Shown piece by piece: positions 10,198 through 19,478 of a stretch of DNA of 64,000 nt. The translations under genes were made by a program, and so were the position numbers. The notes below the pieces were generated by a model, which worked only from the letters and a program-made list of their open reading frames with translations, made no database searches and was not told the DNA's origin. The DNA comes from DASSUW01 sp963789005 (lineage in GTDB: Bacteria > Actinomycetota > Thermoleophilia > Solirubrobacterales > Solirubrobacteraceae), in NCBI GenBank assembly GCA_963789005.1, contig CAWBIZ010000005.1, positions 62,001 through 126,000 of the forward strand. Reading direction: 5' to 3'. How positions within the stretch are numbered: the stretch's first letter is position 1; each line of letters opens with the position of its first letter.

Positions 10198-10950
10198 CTA
10201 GGCTCCCGCGAAGGCGGGCTGGCGGCCGGCCGGGGCGGTCGGCCGGCGGAACTTCGTCCGGGCCATGGCGGCGCCGAGCGCGTAGCCGAGGCCGGCGGCG
10301 ACGACGCCCGCGGCGATGTCGAACACGTAGTGGTTGCCGGTGGCCACGACCGCGAGGCCGATGACCGGGCCCCACATGAGCCACAGCGCCTTGGCGATCG
10401 GGTTGCGGACGGCCGAGGCCATCGCGATGCCGATGACGACGGCGAAGCCGACGTGCAGGCTCGGCACCGCGGCGAGCTCGTTGTAGAAGCTCGTCGTCAG
10501 CGAGGAGTCGAGCGAGACGCCCGTCTGCGACGTGATCGTGTCGATCAGCCCGGAGTCGGCCAGCCGAGGCGGCGCCACGGGGAAGGCGGCGTACACCGGG
10601 ATCGAGAGGACCCAAGTCGCCAGGATCGTGTTGCGGAGCTTGAGGTAGAGCGGGCGCGAGCGGCGGAAGAGGAAGATCAGCGCGCCCGGCAGCACGACGA
10701 GCTGGGCGGCGAGGTACAGGTGGTTGAGCAGCCACAGGGCCCACGTGCCGGTGAGCGTGCCCTGCACGGACGCCTCGGTGGCGACGCCGAGCTGGCGCTC
10801 GAGATCCATGATCCAATCGGCGTTCGCCTGAGCGACGTCGAGCTCACCGATGGTGACCCAGCGCGCGGCGCTGTAGACGAGGTAGGCGAGGAGGAACACG
10901 CCGATCTGCATACGGGCCCGGGGAGAGAGGGAGAGGCGCGCGACGTGCAT
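10198..10950 (-). CDS. PAP2-superfamily membrane phosphatase/transferase (inositol-phosphotransferase-like)
   Basis: A 250-residue membrane protein with six predicted helices. The second half shows the PAP2 catalytic pattern: PSLHVGFAVV (the SxxxH motif, where H starts the reaction) and GNHYVFDIAAGVV (the second histidine motif with downstream Asp). The first KxxxxxxRP motif is degenerate, as in the PAP2_3/AUR1-like branch that includes inositol phosphorylceramide synthase-like and other lipid phosphotransferases. Active sites would face outside. The upstream gap to the divergent beta-helix protein is 117 bases. The exact lipid substrate is unknown. Confidence 0.85.
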   Translation of the reverse strand: MHVARLSLSPRARMQIGVFLLAYLVYSAARWVTIGELDVAQANADWIMDLERQLGVATEASVQGTLTGTWALWLLNHLYLAAQLVVLPGALIFLFRRSRPLYLKLRNTILATWVLSIPVYAAFPVAPPRLADSGLIDTITSQTGVSLDSSLTTSFYNELAAVPSLHVGFAVVIGIAMASAVRNPIAKALWLMWGPVIGLAVVATGNHYVFDIAAGVVAAGLGYALGAAMARTKFRRPTAPAGRQPAFAGA

Positions 10951-11067
10951 TGATCGAAGGTACGCGCGCCCTCGACCGCTCGCATCAGTGGGAACCCCAT
11001 TTCTCAGGTAGGGGCTGGACGACTGTTAGGTGCGGCTATCCGCACTCTCGGTTAGCGTCGGCGCTTC

Positions 11068-12952
11068 ATGCGAAGGCTCGGAACCCTCGCCGCAGCGATC
11101 ACGCTGCTCACAGCCGCCCCTGCCTCGGCCGCGAGACCTTCACGGTCAACACGAACGCGGAGCGCGCCGGCACATGCGCCATCGCACCGTGCAGCGATCC
11201 GCGCGGGCGCGTTGCAGCTGCCGGCTTCCAACGGGCCGACGACAGCAGACTCATCATCGTGCCGGCGAACACCTACCAGCTCCGGGTCAGAGCGGACCGG
11301 CGACTCGCGCGTGATCAACACGCGGCGCGGGCGCACGAACAACGGCGATCCGCGGAGCGCGGCTCACGAGCGTCGTCGGCGACCGCCTGGCGGGTCTTCG
11401 ACATCGGGCGGTCGCCGGCGACGATCGAGTCGGCTGACGATGGCAGGGCGGCGACGCGGCGATCGGCTGACGGTGGCAACTTCCGCAACCTCGGCGGCAC
11501 CGTACTGCTCGACCACGTCCGGGTCACCGATGGCGCTCGCCGGCAACGGCGGCGGGCATCGCCAACGAGAGCGGCTCGATGACGATCCAGACGAGCCTGG
11601 TCGAGGACAACCTCAGCGACGGATCCGAGGGAGGCTGGGGCGGGATCCTCAGCGTCTGGCAACGCGCCGAGCGCAGTGCTCATCGTGCGGGACTCGACGA
11701 TCGCTCGGCAACACGGCATACGGCGCCGGGCGGCGGAATCTCGTCGCAGGCGGGCGCGTCAGCCCAGCACGGGACGGCTCGAGCGCGTGACAGTCGCGCG
11801 GAACAGCACGCGGCCGGATCCCGGTGGCATCGCGTTCGCTGAGCGCCGGCTCGTTACGGTGCGCGGGCTCGATCATCGCCGACAACACGACGATCCCGCG
11901 GCGGCGGTGAATCGAACTGCGTCGCACCCGTCTCGGCGAGCGGGGGCGGCAATATCGTCGGGACGCGCGACTGCGGGCTTCGCGGCGACCGGCGACCTGC
12001 CGAGACGCCAATGCCGCTGCTGAGCGCCGGACTCGACGAACGCGGGCGGGCAGACCGACGTGTTCTGCGATCGCAGCGAGCAGCCCGGCGGTCGATCGTG
12101 TCGGCGCATGCACGGGCGCCGACCAGCGCGATCTGCCTCGGCCGCAGGGCGGGACGTGTGACTCCGGGGCGTACGAGGTCGATCAGGCTCCCGATACGAC
12201 CGTCGTCGCGACCCCGCCGACGTTCGCGTTCTCCTCGAGCGAGCCGGGCGTCTCGTTCCAGTGCCGTGTCGATCGGCCGATCCGGGCCCGGGACGTTCGT
12301 CGCGTGCACGTCGCCGCGAACTACGCGAGCCTGCGGCAGGGGCAGCTACACGTTCGTCGTGCGGGCCGTGGACTCGGGCGGGGCGGCGGATCCGTCGCCG
12401 GCCGTGGCGAGCTTCGTCGTCCGCCGCAGGCGACCGCGGGCAAGTTCGTGCGTCGTCAAGGAGGTCCGGGGGCGGGTGCGGGTGAAGCGGCCGGGTGGGA
12501 AGTACGTGAACCTGAACAAGCTCACCGAGATCCCCGACGGCTCGCTCGTTGACACCCGCAACGGCACCGTTCGGCTCTCGTTCCAGCCCCGCGCCGGGGC
12601 GAAGCTCCAGACCGCGAAGTTCTGGGACGGCATCTTCAAGGTCGACCAGCGCAAGAAGATCATGGAGCTCGTGCTCGTCGAGAAGCTCGCGAAGTGCGCT
12701 CAACAGGGCAGCGCGAGCATGGCCGCCAGGAAGAAGAAGTCGCGGCGGCTGTGGGGTGACGGGAAGGGGCGGTTCCGGACGAAGGGGAAGTACAGCTCGG
12801 CGACCGTGCGCGGCACGCGGTGGCTGACCCAGGACAGCTGCGCCGGCACGCTGACGAGGGTCCGCAAGGGCAAGGTCAACGTGCGCGACTTCGTCCGCAA
12901 GCGGACGATCCGGCTGAAGAAGGGCCAGCAGTACCTGGCCCGCCCCGGCTAG
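11068..12952 (+). pseudogene. Secreted beta-helix (CSLREA-type) surface protein with FecR-like tail, frameshifted
   Basis: Begins with a signal peptide (MRRLGTLAAAITLLTAAPAS) and then ETFTVNTN/CAIAPC/REAVAAAGF-type sequence resembling the CSLREA N-terminal domain of secreted beta-helix proteins. The middle has parallel-beta-helix repeats such as MTIQTSLVEDNLSD and RVTVARNS with Gly/Asn-rich turns. After an Ig-like segment (YTFVVRAVDSGGAADPSPAV) comes an intact C-terminal domain of about 170 residues starting near 12450: GRVRVKRPGGKYVNLNKLTE, GTVRLSFQPRAG, ATVRGTRWLTQDSC and VNVRDFVRKRTIRLKKGQQY. This last domain resembles FecR/LysM-like adhesin tails common in this clade. Frame breaks are frequent from 11130 to 12440; the last 500 bases are clean. 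Likely exported and wall- or surface-bound; ligand unknown. Confidence 0.6.
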
Positions 12953-12997
12953 GGCGCGCGCGAGAGTACGCGCGCCCGCGCGGGGTACGCCCCCAAC

Positions 12998-13991
12998 GTG
13001 GTCGTCGTTCTCGCTGCGGCCGCGTTCGTGCTCAGCGTGGTCGGCGCCATCGGGTTCACGAACGCCGTCGAGTGGCTGGCCAGCGGCTGAATCTCGGAGC
13101 GGGAGGGGTCTGTACGATCCTCGCGGCGGTCGGGACGGCGCTGCCGGAGTCGATCATCCCCGTGGTCGCGCTCGACCGCGATCCGGGCGTTCCGGAGGCG
13201 GTCGATATCGCGATCGGAGCCATCATCGGCGCGCCGTTCCTGCTCGGCACGGTCGCGATGCTGCTCGCGGCCGGCTCGGCGATCGTGTTCAAGCGTCGCC
13301 GCGAGCGGGGCGATCGGGTCGAGATCCACCCGGAGTCCTCCCGGCGCGACCTGCACTTCTTCCTCGCGGTGATGCCGATCGGCCTGGTCGTCGGCGCGCT
13401 CGCGGTCGGCACGCACGCGCGAATCGCCGTCGCGGTCGGGCTCGTCGCGGCGTACGTCGCCTAGACCGTCCGCACGATCGGGCCGGCGGCGACGCCGAGG
13501 AGGAGGAGGCTCCGGCCGCTGTACTTCGACCGCAGCAAGCAGGACCCGCCGAACACGGCGCAGATCACCGCGCAGTTCCTCGTCTCCCTCGGCGCGATCA
13601 TCCTCGGCACCGAGCTGTTCGTCGGCGGCGTCGAGACGATCGCCGAGGATCTCGGCCTCTCGGCGTTGATCGTCGCTCTGATCCTCGCCCCGCTGGCCAC
13701 CGAGCTGCCGGAGAAGGCCAACACCGTCGTGTGGATGCGCCAGGGCAAGGACGTCCTGGCCGTCGGCAACATCACCGGGGCGATGGCGTTCCAGTCCACG
13801 ATCCCCGTCACCATCGGCCTGCTCCTCACCGATGGGAGCTCGACCGCCACGCGCTCGCGGCCGGGATCGCCGGTATCGCCGGCGCCTCGCTCGCGCTGTA
13901 CGCGCTCCCCCGGCACCGCCTCGGCCCTCTGCACGCGGCCGTCTGGGGAGCGCTCTTCGCGGGCTTCGTCGTGTTCGCGGCGTTCGGGTAA
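12998..13991 (+). pseudogene. Sodium/calcium-exchanger-family membrane protein, frameshifted
   Basis: Hydrophobic protein with two alpha-repeats typical of the Ca2+:cation antiporter family: GTALPESIIPVVALD near 13135 and ATELPEKANTVVWMRQGKDV near 13700, each followed by the small-residue helix pattern (IAIGAIIGAPFL and AVGNITGAMAFQ). The GTG at 12998 starts a first helix VVVLAAAAFVLSVVGAIGF; the last frame ends GALFAGFVVFAAFG at 13991. Frame changes are needed near 13085, 13465-13500 and 13835. Corrected length is about 330 residues, normal for the family. Probably exports Ca2+ or another cation in exchange for Na+ or H+; the ion is not determinable here. Confidence 0.75.
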
Positions 13992-14084
13992 CGCGGCAGC
14001 GCCGCTGTCAGCGGGCTGCAAGCGCGCGGAAACCGCGTGCGGGGATGGTGGTCGCACACCGTCCCCTCCCCGCCAAGGAGACCC

Positions 14085-14551
14085 ATGTTGCACCGCCTCA
14101 TGCTGCAAACGCGCTCATCGCCGCGCTGGCGGCGAGCGTCCTCGCCCACACGCCGGCGCTCGCCAAGCCCCACGCGATCGACGCGCACCCCCAGTTCTCC
14201 GAGAGCCTCGACGCAACCTCGCCGAGGACCTGGTCGCCCGCCGACAACCTGCCCGCGTACCCGACGCCGAAGACCGCGGCGCCTTACAAGATCCAGGACG
14301 GCCGCTCGGCCGACGCGCGCGACGCCGCCAAGGACGCGGCGATCCAGCCCGGCCAGCCGACGTGGCCGACCAACCCGCGGACGCTGACCTCGGCCCGCCC
14401 CGGGGGTTCGGTCCGCGGCGGCACCACCGACAACGACGACATCTGGGTCGTGCTGGGTGTCGCGCTGTCCGCCACCGCGCTCGCCGGCGGTGCCGCCGGA
14501 GCCGCGCGCCACTCCCGCCTGCGCGCTCGCCGCGTCGCCGTCCAGAGCTAA
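14085..14551 (+). pseudogene. Small exported protein with C-terminal membrane helix, one frameshift near start
   Basis: An AAGGAG site at 14075-14080 precedes ATG 14085. The first six codons and the rest are in different frames; correcting near 14105 gives a signal peptide (ALIAALAASVLAHTPALAK) followed by about 90 polar, Pro/Asp-rich residues, then a membrane helix (WVVLGVALSATALAGGAAGA) and a basic tail ARHSRLRARRVAVQS. The layout suggests a type I membrane protein with a small extracellular domain. Such proteins are common in Thermoleophilia, but I do not recognise a characterised family. Confidence 0.5.
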
Positions 14552-14611
14552 ACGCCGGGGGCGCCGGCATGGATGCCGGCGCCCGGAGGGGGCGGTAGCA
14601 TGGCGCGTTGG

Positions 14612-14655
14612 TGAGCCGGGAAGCCTGGTCGGCGTCCGCCGACCCCTGCCCGGTT
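14612..14655 (+). promoter_or_regulatory. Nested hairpin in the 5' leader of the SLC13/NhaD-like gene
   Basis: A perfect 8-bp stem GGTCGGCG/CGCCGACC (14627-14634 with 14637-14644) sits inside an outer CCGGG/CCCGG stem (14616-14620 with 14649-14653), separated by asymmetric AAGCCT and CCTG loops. It ends 5 bases before the GTG start. The shape suggests a translation-controlling RNA element, but I cannot assign it to a named riboswitch class. Confidence 0.35.
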
Positions 14656-14659
14656 TCCC

Positions 14660-15905
14660 GTGACCCTCGCCGTCATCCTCTTCGCCGCCGCCCTGGCGCT
14701 CATCGCCAGCGAGCGGGTCGACCGCACGAAGGTCGCCCTCGCGGGCGCCGTGCTCGTGATCGTCACGCAGACGATCGAGCAGGACGCTGCCTTCGATGCG
14801 ATCGACTGGAACACGATCGGCCTGCTCGCGGGGATGATGCTGATGGTCCGGCTGACCGAGCCGACCGGCGTCTACAACTGGCTGGCGATCAAGGCCGGGC
14901 AGCTCTCCGGTGGCCGGCCGCTCCCCGTGGTGCTCGCGCTCGGCCGGGACGACCGCGCTGCTGTCGGCGTTCCTGGACAACCTCACGACGGTGCTGCTGA
15001 TGGTGCCGATCACGTTCCTGCTCGCGGACGCGCTCGACATCGACCCGATCCCGCTGGTGATCATCGAGATCGTCGTCTCCAACATCGGCGGCACGGCGAC
15101 GCTGATCGGCGACCCGCCGAACATCATCATCGCCGGCGCCACCGGGCTCTCGTTCATCTCCTTCATCACCAACCTGGCGCCGATCGCGTTCGTCACGTTC
15201 GTGGTCGTCACGACCGGGCTGTACCTCTTCTACCGCGATCGATTGCGCGCCGAGCCGGAGGCCCGCGCGCGGGTGATGGAGCTCGACGCGTCGCGCTCGA
15301 TCGAGGACCCGGACGAGCTGCGCCGGACCGTCCCGGTGCTGGTGGGGACGATCCTCGTCTTCTTCCTGCACCAGGCGCTGCACCTCGAGCCCGCCACCGT
15401 GGCCATGGGCGGCGCGACCGTGATGCTGTTCACGAGCCGGCAGTCGCTCGAGGGCGCGCTCTCCGGGATCGAGTGGTCGACGCTGTTCTTCTTCCTCGGC
15501 CTGTTCGTGATGGTCGGCGCGCTCGAGGAGACCGGCGCGATCGACGAGGTGGCCGAGGGGATCGCCGACCTCACCGCCGGCAACCGCAGCGCGGAGCTGC
15601 TCGGGATCGCGTGGGCCTCGGCGCTGGGCTCGGCGCTCGTCGACAACATCCCCTTCACGGCGGCGATGATCCCCGTCGTGGAGTCGCTCGAGGGTGACGA
15701 CGCCTACTGGTGGGCCCTGTCGCTCGGCGCCTGCTTCGGCGGCAACGCGACGCTCGTGGCGGCGGCCGCCAACGTCGCCGCGGCGGGGATGGCGTCGCGT
15801 GCCGGGCAGCCGATCGGCTTCATGACGTTCCTGCGCGTGGGCGTTCCCGTCACACTCGTATCGATGGTCCTCGCCACCGGGTACATCGCCCTCAGGTACC
15901 TATGA
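14660..15905 (+). CDS. SLC13/ArsB/NhaD-superfamily ion transporter (one frameshift)
   Basis: About 414 residues with 10-11 helices. Both halves carry the family hairpin motifs: ALLSAFLDNLTTVLLMVPIT in the first and LGSALVDNIPFTAAMIPVV in the second, plus GGTATLIGDPPNIIIAGATG, the motif of NhaD-type Na+/H+ antiporters and ArsB/CitT relatives. One frame change near 14945 (a G/C-rich stretch) interrupts it; the net length fits one extra base. The GTG start at 14660 directly follows an RNA hairpin. The stop overlaps the CBS gene start in ATGA, implying co-translation. NhaD-like Na+ export is plausible, but substrate is not certain. Confidence 0.8.
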
Positions 15906-16360
15906 GCCCTCGCAGCCTCACCGATCCCCTCCTGCGCGAGACGCCGGTCGTTCGCGCCGACGAGACCGTGGCCGACGCCGTGCGCGCGGTGCTCGACAGC
16001 GAGCTCCCGGCGCTCCCGGTGACCGAAGACGACAAGCTGCTGGGCATCTTCGGCGAGCGCGAGTTCCTCGGCGCGGTGTTCCCCGGCTACCTGAAGGAGC
16101 TCAAGTACGCCGGCTTCGTCAAGCGCAGCCTCGAGGACGCGCTCGAGAAGCGCGCGAGCTGCCGGAGCGAGGCCGTGCGGGAATACGTCAACACCGAGCA
16201 CGTCGACGTCGGCGCCGACTACTCCGACGCCGAGGTGGCGGAGATCTTCCTCCACCATCGCGTGCTCGTGCTGCCGGTCACGGAGGATCGGCGCGTGGTG
16301 GGCGTGATCACGCGGTCCGACTTCTTCCGCTCGGTGGCCGAGCGGTTCCTGCGCACGTGA
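15902..16360 (+). CDS. CBS-pair domain protein
   Basis: A 152-residue protein made almost entirely of two CBS motifs (residues ~5-60: VVRADETVADAVRAVLDSEL and LPVTEDDKLLGIFGEREFL; residues ~95-150: VGADYSDAEVAEIFLHHRVL and LPVTEDRRVVGVITRSDFFR). CBS pairs bind adenine nucleotides and switch partner proteins. The start overlaps the transporter stop (ATGA) and its own stop overlaps the GlgC-like gene (GTGA), so all three are translationally coupled. The natural reading is that it senses energy state for the transporter, the sugar nucleotide enzyme, or both. Confidence 0.85.
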   Translation: MSPRSLTDPLLRETPVVRADETVADAVRAVLDSELPALPVTEDDKLLGIFGEREFLGAVFPGYLKELKYAGFVKRSLEDALEKRASCRSEAVREYVNTEHVDVGADYSDAEVAEIFLHHRVLVLPVTEDRRVVGVITRSDFFRSVAERFLRT

Positions 16361-17502
16361 CGCGCACGCTGGTGATCGTGCTCGCCGGCGGGGCGGGCGG
16401 GCGGCTCGAGCTGCTGACGCACGAGCGGGCCAAGCCCGCCGTGCCGTTCGCCGGCAGCCACCGGCTGATCGACTTCCCGCTCTCGAACTGCCACAACTCC
16501 GGCCTGTCCGACGTCTGGATCGTCCAGCAGTTCAACCCGATCTCGCTCAGCGACCATCTCTCCAACGGACGGCCATGGGACCTCGACCGCACCGTCGGCG
16601 GCCTGCTCGTGCTCCAGCCGCGGCAGGGCGACGACGGCCGCAGCGGCTTCCCGCGCGGCACCGCCGACGCGCTGTGGCGCAACGCGCCGCTGATCCGCGA
16701 CTTCGCGCCCGAGGCGCTCGTGGTGGTGAGCGCGGACGCGGTGTACGCCTTGGACTACGCCGCGCTCGTCGCCGAGCACGTGGAGAGCAGCGCCGACGTG
16801 ACGATCGTGACGACCGAGGTCGAGCCGGACGACGCCGGCCGCTACGGCGTCGTGCAGGCCGACGGCGGCCGGGTCACGGACTACGAGTACAAGCCGGACG
16901 AGCCGAAGGGCAACCTCGTCGCCAACGAGGTGTTCGTGTTCCGCCCCGAGCCGCTGCTCGACGCGCTCGAGGAGCTGGACGAGCCCGAGGACCTTGGCGA
17001 CGAGGTGCTCCCGCGGCTCGTGGACGCCGGCGGCGCCCGCGAGGCGCGCTTCGACGGCTACTGGCGCGACGTCGGGACCGTCGCTGCCTACTGGGAGTGC
17101 CACATGGACCTGCTGGGAGACGAGCCGCCGATCGACCTCGACGCTCCCGGCTGGCCGGTGCTGACCCACGCGACCGGGCGGCGCGCCGCCGTCCGGGTGC
17201 GGCCGGGAGCGGAGATCGAGGCCTCGCTGCTGGGGCCGGCATCGACGGTGGCGGGCGCTGTGGAGCGGTCGGTGATCGGTCGCGGCGCGGTCGTCGAGGC
17301 GGGCGCCACCGTGCGCGAGGCCGTGATCCTGCCCGGCGCGGTCGTGCGCTCCGGGGCGACCGTGGTGCGCGCGGTGGTCGACGACGAGGTCGAGATCGCC
17401 GCCGACGTGGGGGAGGAGGGCGGCGAGATCGCGCTCGTCGGGATGCGCGCGCGCGTGAACGAGCCGGTCCCGGGCGGTGGCCGCTTCCCGGAAGTCGAGT
17501 AA
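16357..17502 (+). CDS. glgC: GlgC-like glucose-1-phosphate adenylyltransferase (nucleotidyltransferase)
   Basis: A 381-residue enzyme with an N-terminal nucleotidyltransferase domain: the signature LAGGAGGRLELLTHERAKPA, PFAGSHRLIDFPLSNCHNSG (sugar/nucleotide binding), the GFPRGTADALW motif and YWRDVGTVAAYWECHMDLL near residue 240. The C-terminal ~100 residues are a left-handed beta-helix of hexapeptides (SVIGRGAVVEAGATVREAVI). This matches ADP-glucose pyrophosphorylases, which start glycogen synthesis. The glycine-rich loop has L-E where GlgC usually has L-Y/F-P, so a different sugar-1-phosphate cannot be excluded. GTG start overlaps the CBS gene by four bases. Confidence 0.8.
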   Translation: MTRTLVIVLAGGAGGRLELLTHERAKPAVPFAGSHRLIDFPLSNCHNSGLSDVWIVQQFNPISLSDHLSNGRPWDLDRTVGGLLVLQPRQGDDGRSGFPRGTADALWRNAPLIRDFAPEALVVVSADAVYALDYAALVAEHVESSADVTIVTTEVEPDDAGRYGVVQADGGRVTDYEYKPDEPKGNLVANEVFVFRPEPLLDALEELDEPEDLGDEVLPRLVDAGGAREARFDGYWRDVGTVAAYWECHMDLLGDEPPIDLDAPGWPVLTHATGRRAAVRVRPGAEIEASLLGPASTVAGAVERSVIGRGAVVEAGATVREAVILPGAVVRSGATVVRAVVDDEVEIAADVGEEGGEIALVGMRARVNEPVPGGGRFPEVE

Positions 17503-17511
17503 CGTCGCTCC

Positions 17512-18108
17512 ATGCCGATCTCGCGAGGCTTCCGGCGCCGTCACGCCGAGCCGCCCGCCGGCACCGCGCTGCCGCCGGGCCAGTACCTCACGCACGACTT
17601 TCCGGTCCTCTCCGCAGGGCCGACGCCCGACGTTCCGCTCGACCGTTGGGAGCTCTCCGTCACCGGCGCCGCCGACAGCGAGCGGCGCTGGGACTGGGAG
17701 GCGTTCCGCGCGCTCCCGACCGAGACGTTCACCGTCGACATCCACTGCGTCACGTCGTGGTCGAAGCTCGGGACGACCTGGGAGGGCGTGTCCGTGGACA
17801 CGCTGCTCGAGGGCGTCGATCCGCTCGGCGGCTACCTGGTGGCCGACTGCTACGGCGGCTACACGACCAACCTGTCGCTGGAGGACGTGACCGACGGCAA
17901 GGCGTGGGTGGCGTTCGCCTACGACGGCGACCCGCTCGAGGCCGAGCACGGCGGGCCCGCCCGGCTGCTGGTGCCGCACCTGTACCTCTGGAAGAGCGCC
18001 AAGTGGGTCCGCAGCCTGGTGATCACCGAGTACAACGAGCCCGGCTTCTGGGAGACGCTCGGGTACCACGACCACGGCGACCCGTGGCTGGAGGAGCGGT
18101 ACGGGTGA
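17512..18108 (+). CDS. Sulfite-oxidase-like molybdopterin-dependent oxidoreductase
   Basis: A 198-residue protein with the compact molybdopterin-binding fold of the YedY/sulfite oxidase family. The molybdenum-ligand cysteine lies in VDIHCVTSWSKLGTTWEGV, and conserved downstream elements are present (GGYTTNLSLEDV, GGPARLLVPHLYLWKSAKWV). It lacks a signal peptide and the dimerisation domain of eukaryotic sulfite oxidase, so it is the short cytosolic form. Its stop overlaps a ferredoxin-reductase-like gene (GTGA). The pair probably forms an oxidoreductase with its electron donor; the substrate may be an oxidised methionine or another small oxide, but this is not shown. Confidence 0.85.
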   Translation: MPISRGFRRRHAEPPAGTALPPGQYLTHDFPVLSAGPTPDVPLDRWELSVTGAADSERRWDWEAFRALPTETFTVDIHCVTSWSKLGTTWEGVSVDTLLEGVDPLGGYLVADCYGGYTTNLSLEDVTDGKAWVAFAYDGDPLEAEHGGPARLLVPHLYLWKSAKWVRSLVITEYNEPGFWETLGYHDHGDPWLEERYG

Positions 18109-18815
18109 CGCCCTGGCGCTCCGCCGTCGTGCGGGACGCCGTGCGAGAGACGGCCTCGGCCTCCACGCTCGTGTTCGACGTCGAGGGCTGGCCCGGCCAT
18201 CGCGCCGGCCAGCACGTCGACGTGCGGCTGACGGCCGAGGACGGCTACCAGGCGCAGCGCAGCTACTCGCTCTCGTCGGCGCCCGAGCAGGAGCGTCCGG
18301 CGATCACGGTCGAGCGGCTCGAGGACGGCGAGGTCTCGCCGTACCTCGTCGACGAGGCCCGGCCGGGTGACTTCCTGGATGTCCGGGGGCCGGTGGGCGG
18401 CTGGTTCGTGTGGCATGCCCGCGACGGCGGCCCGCTCTTCCTCGTCGCCGGCGGGTCGGGGCTGGCGCCGTTGATGGCGATGCTGCGGCACCGTGCGCTT
18501 GCCGGCAGCGACGCCGAGGCGACGTTGCTGCTGTCTGCGCGAGGCCCGGACGATGTGTTGTTCGCGAGCGAGCTCGAGGCGTTGGACGGCGCGCGGGTGG
18601 AGCGCACCTACACGCGCGGCGCGCCCGCGGGCTGGACGGGATACGCGCGCCGCGTCGACCGCGAGATGCTCGCCGAGGTCGCGCCCGCACCCGGCGCGCG
18701 CGTGTACATCTGTGGACCGACGGGGTTCGTGGAGGGCGTCGCGGGCGACCTCGTGGCGCTCGGCCACGACCCGTCGCGGATCCGGACGGAGCGCTTCGGC
18801 GCCACGGGAGGATGA
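18105..18815 (+). CDS. FAD/NAD(P)-binding ferredoxin reductase-like protein
   Basis: A 236-residue flavoprotein reductase. FAD domain with the RSYSLSSAP motif (RxYS) near residue 50; NAD(P) domain with LVAGGSGLAPLMAM near 120 and YICGPTGFVEGV near 205. No iron-sulfur domain is attached. The GTG start overlaps the sulfite-oxidase-like gene, which is likely its electron acceptor. Similar pairs occur widely in actinobacteria. A small zinc-ribbon protein follows, overlapping in ATGA. Confidence 0.9.
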   Translation: MTPWRSAVVRDAVRETASASTLVFDVEGWPGHRAGQHVDVRLTAEDGYQAQRSYSLSSAPEQERPAITVERLEDGEVSPYLVDEARPGDFLDVRGPVGGWFVWHARDGGPLFLVAGGSGLAPLMAMLRHRALAGSDAEATLLLSARGPDDVLFASELEALDGARVERTYTRGAPAGWTGYARRVDREMLAEVAPAPGARVYICGPTGFVEGVAGDLVALGHDPSRIRTERFGATGG

Positions 18816-19087
18816 TCGGCATGGCCACGACCGAGGAGATGCGACTCGACGGCAACGCCGTCGCGGGGCTGCTGGGCGAGGTGTTCGCGGAGGAGATGAC
18901 CGCCGCGGTGGTGCGGTGCGCCCACTGCGGGACGGCCGGCGCGCTGGCGACCGCGCACGTGTACGCCCACGGCCCCGGGGTCGTGCTGCGCTGCCCGGGA
19001 TGCACCGGCGTCGTCATGCGCTTCGCGCGCGTGCGCGGGCGCATCCTCGCCGACCTGCACGGCGTCGGGATGCTCAGCGCGCCCTGA
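18812..19087 (+). CDS. DUF6510-like zinc-ribbon protein
   Basis: A 91-residue protein with two CxxC pairs (CAHCGTAGAL and CPGCTGVVMRF) that form a zinc ribbon, preceded by DGNAVAGLLGEVFAEEM. This is the pattern of DUF6510 proteins found next to molybdopterin oxidoreductase/flavodoxin-reductase pairs. ATG 18812 overlaps the upstream stop; ATG 18821 is better spaced from the GGGAGG site, so the first three residues are uncertain. It may help assembly or electron transfer of the preceding pair. Its last 14 bases overlap the convergent gene at 19074. Confidence 0.75.
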   Translation: MIGMATTEEMRLDGNAVAGLLGEVFAEEMTAAVVRCAHCGTAGALATAHVYAHGPGVVLRCPGCTGVVMRFARVRGRILADLHGVGMLSAP

Positions 19088-19478
19088 CGAGCGCCGCGGC
19101 CGCCCGCAGGCGCTCGGCCACGGGCGGGCCGCCGGCGAGGCGCTCCGCGACCACGTCCGCGGCGATCTCGAGGTTGTCCGCGAGATGGTCGAGCGGGAAG
19201 TCGCGCGCGGCGAGCACGTCCGCGAGCCAGCCCACCTGCTCCTCGAGCGCGACGAACCCCTCGACGTCGCCGATCGCCCAGTTGAGGAGGTGCAGCGTGT
19301 CGTGCAGCTCCCAGGCGCGGGCGACGTCCGCCCCGTAGCGCTCGAGGTCCTCGGGGTGGCGGGCGAAGTAGCGGTCGGCGACCTCGCTCGCCAGCGGCGC
19401 CAGCTCGACGGGCGCTCCCGCGAGCTGGGCCACCGTGGGCGCGGGCCAGCCGGTCGGCGGCGCCGTGCGACCGCTCAC
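19074..19478 (-). CDS. Helical hypothetical protein
   Basis: A 134-residue, soluble, almost all-helical protein (PVELAPLASEVADRYFARHP, VARAWELHDTLHLLNWAIGD, LEEQVGWLADVLAARDFPLD). No recognised motif. Its ATG overlaps the stop of the upstream antibiotic-biosynthesis-monooxygenase-like gene by four bases, so the two are co-translated. The coding sequence is clean with strong third-position GC. Possible roles would be a partner or regulator of that enzyme. Confidence 0.6.
   Translation of the reverse strand: MSGRTAPPTGWPAPTVAQLAGAPVELAPLASEVADRYFARHPEDLERYGADVARAWELHDTLHLLNWAIGDVEGFVALEEQVGWLADVLAARDFPLDHLADNLEIAADVVAERLAGGPPVAERLRAAAALVRAR

Noticed and set aside
14612..14655. Fluoride, Mn2+ or cobalamin riboswitch in front of the transporter
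   Set aside because: None of the conserved core sequences of those classes is present, despite a superficial GGGAAGCC similarity.
16219..18075. 618-codon minus-strand frame opposite glgC and the sulfite-oxidase-like gene
   Set aside because: Shadow of three real plus-strand genes; repetitive RRxV composition and no ribosome site.
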